From: Candidatus Bathyarchaeota archaeon
Lineage (GTDB): Archaea > Thermoproteota > Bathyarchaeia > Bathyarchaeales > Bathycorpusculaceae
DNA length: 7,085 nucleotides
Assembly: GCA_018396935.1 (NCBI GenBank)
Contig: JAGTRA010000010.1
Coordinates: forward strand, 1 to 7,085
Direction: 5' to 3'
This document shows positions 4,123 to 7,085 of the stretch, piece by piece (position 1 is the first letter of the stretch; the number at the start of each line of letters is the position of its first letter). The translations under genes and the position numbers were made by a program. Below the pieces are notes generated by a model. The model saw only the letters and a list, made by a program, of their open reading frames with translations. It did no database searches and had not been told where the DNA came from.

Positions 4123-6213
4123 ATGGTTATTACTAAGATTAGGAAGAGAGATGGGCGGCTTGTTGAGTTTAATCCTGATTTGATAAGAAATGCTATTCAT
4201 AGGGCTTTTATAGCTGTTGAGCTTGGTGATGGAGAAGTAGCTGAAAAGCTTACGAATGTAGTTGTAAGCCTATTAGAGGAGCGGTTTATAGATAAACCGC
4301 CTTCTGTTGAGGATGTTCAAGACATTATCGTTGAGGTTTTAAGGAGTAGTGGCTACGAGAAGGTAGCGGATGAATATCAAAGCTATAGGGAGCGAAAGGA
4401 AGAGTTAAGGAGACTTAAGGAGAAGCTGGGGATAGAGGAGCCAAAATTAACAGTTAATGCCCTTGAGGTTCTCAAGAGACGTTATCTTTTGAGGGATGAG
4501 CGTGATCGAATAATTGAAACTCCCGAGGAAATGTTTTGGAGAGTGGCTAGAGCCATAGCTCGTGTTGACAGAAATTATGGCGAGGACCCTAAGGAAAGTG
4601 AGTTGGTCTTCTATAGGATGATGGCGAGGCTGGAGTTTCTGCCGAACTCCCCAACATTATTCAATGCTGGAACTAGACTTGGGCAGCTTTCAGCCTGTTT
4701 CGTATTACCCATTGAGGACTCGTTAGAGAGCATATTTACCGCTCTTAAAAATATGGCTATTATCGAGAAGAGTGGCGGTGGCGTAGGCTTTAACTTCTCT
4801 AAGCTCAGGCCGAAGGGAGACGTTGTCATGTCTACAATGGGCGTGGCTTCTGGACCTGTAAGCTTCATGCGAATTTTCGATGTAGCCACCGAAGTCATAA
4901 AAGCTGGTGGGAGGAGGAGGGGGGCCATGATGGGCATCCTCCGCGTAGACCATCCAGATATAGAGGAGTTTATAACCTCAAAGCTACAGCCAGGTTTCCT
5001 CTCAAACTTCAATATATCCGTAGCTGTAACCGATGAATTCATGAAAGCCCTTGAGGAGGATGGTGAATACTGGCTTATAAACCCGAGGAATGGTCAAAAA
5101 ACCAGAAAGGTTAAAGCAAGGGAGATTTGGGAGCTTATAGCTAAATCAGCATGGGCTAGTGGAGATCCCGGAGTTGTATTCATTGATGAGATAAATAGGC
5201 ATAATCCAACTCCTGAAGTAGGCGTTATAGAAGCTACTAACCCCTGTGGTGAGCAACCCCTTCTACCCTATGAATCATGTAACTTAGGGTCTATCAATTT
5301 GTCACGAATGGTTGAAGGCAAAGAAATCCTCTGGGATAAACTCCGTGAAACTGTTAGGAATGCTGTACACTTTCTTGATAACGTTATTGATGCAAATCGC
5401 TTCCCGCTAAAAGAAATTGAGGAAATGACTAAAGCCAATAGGAAGATAGGCTTAGGCGTTATGGGCTTCGCAGACATGCTAATAAAGCTTGGAATACCCT
5501 ATGATTCCCAGCAGGCTATAGAGCTTGCCGAGAAAATAATGAAGTTTATTGATGAAGAAGCCCATAAGATGTCTGAAGAGCTTGCTGAGAGGAGGGGCTC
5601 ATTCCCAAACTTTGAAAAGAGCATTTGGAAAGATCGATATAAAGCCATGAGAAATGCTACGGTTACAACAATAGCTCCTACTGGAAGCATAAGCATAATC
5701 GCCGGCTGCTCATCAGGAATTGAACCAATATTCGCTGTTTCCTTCATAAGGAAGGTTTTAGATGGAACTAGGCTCTTCGAAATCAACCCCTTATTTGAGA
5801 AAATAGCAAAGGAAAGAGGTTTCTATGACGCTAACTTACTTGAGGAAATAGCTGGAACTGGATCTGTTAAAGGTTTGGATCGTATCCCTGAGGATGTTCG
5901 CCGTGTATTCGTGACAGCCCTAGATATAAGTCCTGAATGGCATGTACGGATGCAGGCAGCTTTCCAGAAGTACACTGATAACGCTGTTTCAAAGACGGTT
6001 AATATGCCTCATAACGCTACTGTTGAAGATGTCCGTAAAGTCTTTGAACTTGCTTGGAGGCTTAAGTGTAAGGGTGTTACGGTATTTCGTTATGGATGTA
6101 AGCCTGAGCAAGTTCTATACATTGGAGAGGTTAAAGCTGCGGAGAAAAAGTTTGTTTCAGCGGAATCTGAGTATGCAGGGGGATGTCCCACGAAGACTTG
6201 TCCATTCCCGTAA
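4123..6213 (+). CDS. nrdJ: Adenosylcobalamin-dependent (class II) ribonucleoside reductase
   Basis: NrdJ converts ribonucleotides to deoxyribonucleotides using a radical from vitamin B12 coenzyme, so it works with or without oxygen and needs no small subunit. The protein has 696 residues, within the class II range. An ATP-cone (about 2-95: ITKIRKRDGRLVEF to EYQSYRERK) gives allosteric activity control. The ten-stranded barrel follows, with redox Cys192 in QLSACFVL, the class II stretch AGGRRRGAMMGILRVDHPD, and Asn373, radical Cys375 and Glu377 in NPCGE. Redox partner Cys386 is in SCNLGSINL, and the phosphate-binding PTGS is at 519-522. The tail ends in Cys688-x4-Cys693 (GCPTKTCPFP), the mobile thiol pair that re-reduces the active site. 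All catalytic residues are present. The class II call rests on overall pattern and on no nrdB nearby. nrdJ has its own promoter; pncB follows 52 bases later. Confidence 0.95.
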   Translation: MVITKIRKRDGRLVEFNPDLIRNAIHRAFIAVELGDGEVAEKLTNVVVSLLEERFIDKPPSVEDVQDIIVEVLRSSGYEKVADEYQSYRERKEELRRLKEKLGIEEPKLTVNALEVLKRRYLLRDERDRIIETPEEMFWRVARAIARVDRNYGEDPKESELVFYRMMARLEFLPNSPTLFNAGTRLGQLSACFVLPIEDSLESIFTALKNMAIIEKSGGGVGFNFSKLRPKGDVVMSTMGVASGPVSFMRIFDVATEVIKAGGRRRGAMMGILRVDHPDIEEFITSKLQPGFLSNFNISVAVTDEFMKALEEDGEYWLINPRNGQKTRKVKAREIWELIAKSAWASGDPGVVFIDEINRHNPTPEVGVIEATNPCGEQPLLPYESCNLGSINLSRMVEGKEILWDKLRETVRNAVHFLDNVIDANRFPLKEIEEMTKANRKIGLGVMGFADMLIKLGIPYDSQQAIELAEKIMKFIDEEAHKMSEELAERRGSFPNFEKSIWKDRYKAMRNATVTTIAPTGSISIIAGCSSGIEPIFAVSFIRKVLDGTRLFEINPLFEKIAKERGFYDANLLEEIAGTGSVKGLDRIPEDVRRVFVTALDISPEWHVRMQAAFQKYTDNAVSKTVNMPHNATVEDVRKVFELAWRLKCKGVTVFRYGCKPEQVLYIGEVKAAEKKFVSAESEYAGGCPTKTCPFP

Positions 6214-6216
6214 ATA

Positions 6217-6229
6217 ACACTAGCAGTGT
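6217..6229. repeat. Short inverted repeat in the nrdJ-pncB gap
   Basis: ACACT and AGTGT flank a three-base AGC loop four bases after the nrdJ stop, followed by AATTCTTTAATACTT. It could help end the nrdJ transcript or bind a regulator of pncB. A five-pair stem is weak evidence. Confidence 0.3.
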
Positions 6230-6232
6230 AAT

Positions 6233-6242
6233 TCTTTAATAC
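6233..6242 (+). promoter_or_regulatory. Candidate TATA box of pncB
   Basis: TCTTTAATAC lies 24-33 bases before the ATG at 6266, suggesting a nearly leaderless transcript of its own. AGGGT (6254-6258), seven bases before the ATG, is a weak ribosome-site alternative if the gene is instead read through from nrdJ. Confidence 0.35.
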
Positions 6243-6265
6243 TTGATTGTGTTAGGGTATCGTTT

Positions 6266-7085
6266 ATGAAAAGAAGCTTAGACTTCGTAACTGAAGAAAA
6301 CGTAAGCATGCTCCTAGACCTCTATGAGCTTACTATGTGTGCTAGCTACTATGAGCACAAACGATTTGAACCAGCATCTTTCGACTTATTTATAAGAAAG
6401 CTGCCCCCAAACAGGTCATATTTACTCTTTGCAGGTCTTGAACAAGCCCTCCTATTTATTGAGAAGATGCATTTTAGGGAGGAGCATATTGAATTCCTAA
6501 AAAAGTATGGGTTCAAGGACGATTTCCTAGATTATCTAAGAAATTTTCGCTTTACAGGCGATGTTTGGGCCATTCCTGAGGGGACTGTTGTATTTCCTAA
6601 TGAACCTCTTATAAGAGTAACTGCGCCTATAATAGAAGCACAATTACTTGAAACCTTCCTCCTCAACACGATAAATTTTCAGACGACTATTGCTAGCAAA
6701 GCTGCTAGAGTGGTTACGGCGGCTAAGGGGCGGCCTGTAATTGAGTTCGGTTTAAGGCGAGAGCATGGCGTTGATGCAGGAATTAAGGCGGCTAGAGCTA
6801 GTTACATCGCAGGATGTATAGGGACATCTAATGTCTTAGCTGGAATGCTTTATGGCATTCCAATCTTTGGAACTATGGCGCACTCCTTCATAATGTTCTT
6901 TAGTGATGAGCTAGAAGCCTTTAGGGCGTTCTCCCATACTTTCCCAGATAGGAGCACGCTGTTGATAGATACCTTTGACGTTATTAAGGGTGCTAAAAAC
7001 GCCATATTAGTAGCTAAGGAGCTTGAGGCTAGGGGCTTTAAGCTTCGTGGGGTTAGAATAGATAGTGGAGACTTGGTGGCTCTCA
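6266..7085 (+). CDS. pncB: Nicotinate phosphoribosyltransferase (3' truncated by window edge)
   Basis: The enzyme joins nicotinate and PRPP to make nicotinate mononucleotide, the first step of NAD salvage (Preiss-Handler route), in the cytosol. An open frame of 273 codons runs to the window end without a stop; family members are near 400 residues or more, so the C-terminal part is outside. Landmarks are DLYELTM (18-24), FIRKLP (about 42-47), EFGLRREHGVDAG (160-172), GTMAHS with His206, which matches the histidine phosphorylated in studied members, LLIDTFD, and RIDSGDL (264-270) of the phosphoribosyl-binding face. The order and spacing fit the type II PRTase fold throughout, with no frameshift. 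The ATG at 6266 gives a normal-length lead before DLYELTM; Met15 is a less likely start. It follows nrdJ by 52 bases on the same strand. Confidence 0.93.
   Translation, partial: MKRSLDFVTEENVSMLLDLYELTMCASYYEHKRFEPASFDLFIRKLPPNRSYLLFAGLEQALLFIEKMHFREEHIEFLKKYGFKDDFLDYLRNFRFTGDVWAIPEGTVVFPNEPLIRVTAPIIEAQLLETFLLNTINFQTTIASKAARVVTAAKGRPVIEFGLRREHGVDAGIKAARASYIAGCIGTSNVLAGMLYGIPIFGTMAHSFIMFFSDELEAFRAFSHTFPDRSTLLIDTFDVIKGAKNAILVAKELEARGFKLRGVRIDSGDLVAL

Noticed and set aside
4611..5042. Minus-strand open frame of 143 codons inside nrdJ
   Set aside because: It lies opposite the most conserved part of nrdJ, has no recognisable domain or promoter, and is explained as the complement of a long coding frame.
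5548..5590. C/D-box-like TGATGA followed by two CTGA motifs in nrdJ
   Set aside because: The spacings do not fit the C-D'-C'-D layout, no second C box is present, and the bases are ordinary codons (DEEA, SEEL, AE).
1..7085. Mobile element, CRISPR array, toxin-antitoxin or defence system
   Set aside because: I searched for repeated spacer-repeat units, transposase motifs, terminal inverted repeats and pairs of small overlapping genes. None is present; the small-gene pair at 3480-4004 is aIF1 with a zinc ribbon.

Overview
The window is archaeal chromosomal DNA. Four things show this: a glycerol-1-phosphate dehydrogenase (the enzyme that sets the stereochemistry of archaeal lipids), a TFIIB-type transcription factor, an eIF1/SUI1-type initiation factor, and AT-rich TATA-like boxes about 25 bases before the expected transcript starts. 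A B12-type (class II) ribonucleotide reductase and a half-ferritin fit an anaerobic or microaerophilic, possibly thermophilic lineage. The Thermoproteota/Bathyarchaeia area is my guess from overall protein style, not something shown by a marker. Base composition and codon use look even throughout. I see no mobile element, phage gene, CRISPR array or rRNA.

Layout. The 3' part of egsA (to 812, +) converges on a long archaeal FKBP-type prolyl isomerase (809-1516, -). A 340-base gene-free stretch follows, holding promoters for both flanking genes. Next come a 93-residue ferritin-like protein of the encapsulated-ferritin type (1857-2138, +) and a tRNA-Gln(UUG) with encoded CCA (2177-2252, -). A leader region with a possible folded 5' UTR precedes tfb (to 3483, +). 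tfb converges on a two-gene minus-strand unit, aIF1 (3696-4004) followed by a small zinc-ribbon protein (3480-3683). A 118-base divergent promoter region separates aIF1 from nrdJ (4123-6213, +). The last gene, a nicotinate phosphoribosyltransferase (from 6266, +), runs off the right edge.

The genes are mostly information-processing and core-metabolism housekeeping: transcription initiation (TFB), translation initiation (aIF1), decoding (tRNA-Gln), protein folding (FKBP), membrane lipid backbone (EgsA), deoxyribonucleotide supply (NrdJ) and NAD salvage (PncB). Apart from the aIF1/zinc-ribbon pair and the loosely spaced nrdJ-pncB pair, each seems to have its own promoter. No new multi-gene system is evident. 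The items most worth a second look are the stand-alone half-ferritin with no encapsulin and no recognisable cargo tail, the uncharacterised zinc-ribbon partner of aIF1, the possible structured tfb leader, and the fact that both convergent gene pairs overlap through the same four bases, TTAG.
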